From the NCBI GenBank assembly GCA_018882835.1, contig VERE01000002.1:1-64000 (forward strand): a stretch of 64,000 nucleotides of DNA, read 5' to 3'. The DNA is from Limnohabitans sp. GTDB lineage: Bacteria; Pseudomonadota; Gammaproteobacteria; Burkholderiales; Burkholderiaceae_C. This document shows positions 63,100-64,000 of this stretch, piece by piece; positions within the stretch are counted from its first letter, which is position 1, and each line of letters opens with the position of its first letter. Under the pieces are notes generated by a model, which worked only from the letters and a program-made list of their open reading frames with translations, had not been told where the DNA came from and did no database searches. Both the position numbers and the translations under genes were made by a program.

Positions 63100-64000
63100 A
63101 TGACCACCATCCGACAAAACGACCTGATCGAATCGATTGCCGCTGCCCTGCAGTACATCAGCTATTACCACCCCAGCGACTACATCGAGCATCTGGCGCG
63201 CGCTTACACCCTGGAACAGTCGCCGGCGGCCAAAGATGCCATCGCCCAAATTTTGACCAACAGCAAGATGAGTGCGGTTGGCCATCGTCCCATTTGCCAA
63301 GACACGGGCATCGTCAACGTGTTTCTGAAAATCGGCATGGATGTGCGACTCGAGGGCTTCTCCGGCAGCCTGGAAGATGCCATCAACGAAGGTGTTCGCC
63401 GTGGCTACAACCACCCCGATAACACGCTGCGCGCCAGCGTGGTGGCAGACCCGCAGTTCGCGCGCAAGAACACGCAGGACAACACCCCGGCTGTGATCTT
63501 CACCGAGATCGTGCCGGGCAACAAACTGGACATCACCGTCGCCGCCAAGGGCGGTGGCAGCGAGAACAAGTCCAAAATGGTCATGCTCAACCCCAGCGAC
63601 AGTGTGCTCGACTGGGTGCTGAAAACCGTGCCCACCATGGGCGCGGGCTGGTGTCCTCCCGGCATGCTGGGCATTGGCATTGGCGGGACCGCCGAGAAAG
63701 CGGTTCTGATGGCCAAAGAAAGCCTGATGGAGGACCTCAACATGTATGAGCTTCAGCAAAAGGCCGGCAAAGGCGAGAAGCTGACTCAGGTGGAAGAGCT
63801 TCGCTTGGAACTGTACGAAAAGGTCAACGCGCTGGGCATTGGCGCGCAAGGCCTGGGCGGTCTGACCACCGTGCTCGATGTGAAGATCAAGATGTACCCC
63901 ACCCACGCTGCCAGTAAGCCCGTGGCCATGATTCCCAACTGCGCCGCAACACGCCATGCCCACTTTGTGATGGATGGCTCAGGCCCGGTTTATTTGGACG
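63100..64000 (+). CDS. Class I fumarate hydratase (partial, runs off right edge)
   Basis: Open from the ATG at 63100 to the window end, 300 codons. The alpha domain shows RPICQDTGIVNVFLK, PTMGAGWCPPGMLGIGIGGT and IPNCAATRHAHFVMDG; the three Cys match 4Fe-4S ligands of FumA-type enzymes. Converts fumarate to malate in the citric acid cycle. The beta domain should lie beyond the edge. It is distinct from the split dehydratase at 53.1-54.6 kb. Confidence 0.93.
   Translation, partial: MTTIRQNDLIESIAAALQYISYYHPSDYIEHLARAYTLEQSPAAKDAIAQILTNSKMSAVGHRPICQDTGIVNVFLKIGMDVRLEGFSGSLEDAINEGVRRGYNHPDNTLRASVVADPQFARKNTQDNTPAVIFTEIVPGNKLDITVAAKGGGSENKSKMVMLNPSDSVLDWVLKTVPTMGAGWCPPGMLGIGIGGTAEKAVLMAKESLMEDLNMYELQQKAGKGEKLTQVEELRLELYEKVNALGIGAQGLGGLTTVLDVKIKMYPTHAASKPVAMIPNCAATRHAHFVMDGSGPVYLD

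Overview
The window looks like chromosomal DNA of a betaproteobacterium, most likely a Burkholderiales member close to the Comamonadaceae. Three things point there: the gene order folC-SPOR-cvpA-purF-metZ, five tripartite-tricarboxylate (Bug-type) periplasmic receptors without permease partners, and the overall protein style. This assignment is inference from gene content; there is no rRNA or marker comparison behind it.

Layout. 1-3.2 kb is the edge of a probable integrated element: a partial gene and two convergent, related tyrosine recombinases, one of them at the 3' end of tRNA-Asp. 3.2-10.1 kb is a minus-strand housekeeping run (folC, SPOR protein, cvpA, purF, metZ, gltX, tRNA-Ala, tRNA-Glu, tRNA-Asp) closed by a hairpin terminator. 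10.2-13 kb holds an ArsC/Spx-like protein, a glycine-zipper envelope protein, argG with a Lys/Ala-rich tail, and ppnP. 13-17.5 kb is an operon for acyl-CoA oxidation (etfB, etfA, acyl-CoA dehydrogenase, nitronate monooxygenase-like gene) behind a perfect 24-bp palindrome. 17.8-20.7 kb is a TRAP transporter. 20.7-27.6 kb carries mscS, a deacetylase-family gene, mltB, a small exported protein made of six 23-residue Cys-containing repeats next to a relic of the mltB 3' end, an alpha/beta hydrolase, a TRIC-type channel and a Bug receptor.

27.7-36 kb is a complete minus-strand unit: livG, livF, livK-like receptor, livH, livM, acyl-CoA dehydrogenase, acyl-CoA ligase and a TetR regulator as the last gene. 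It should import an organic acid, activate it with CoA and oxidise it. A TetR-like inverted repeat lies upstream of the first gene. 36-43 kb has a Bug receptor, a GNAT acetyltransferase, a membrane-anchored cupredoxin, and a GntR-led operon (VOC protein, FAH-family hydrolase, MDR reductase, Bug receptor). 43-46.3 kb contains small metal/redox genes (YgaP-like, AhpD-like, HMA protein) divergent from a Crp/Fnr regulator, then arsR-arsC-aqpS without a classical arsenite pump. 46.3-48.7 kb is umuDC behind a near-perfect SOS box, plus an SRAP (HMCES/YedK) gene.

48.8-57.3 kb is a nine-gene minus-strand catabolic cluster: Bug receptor, malonyl-CoA synthetase, tartrate/fumarate-type dehydratase alpha and beta, second Bug receptor, amidohydrolase, flavin-reductase-like protein, HpaI-type aldolase and a bicupin. 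I could not match the combination to a described pathway; it is the best candidate for new biochemistry here. 57.4-64 kb returns to housekeeping: lgt, ilvD, a small cytochrome c, acs, a UPF0114 membrane protein, and a class I fumarase that runs off the end.
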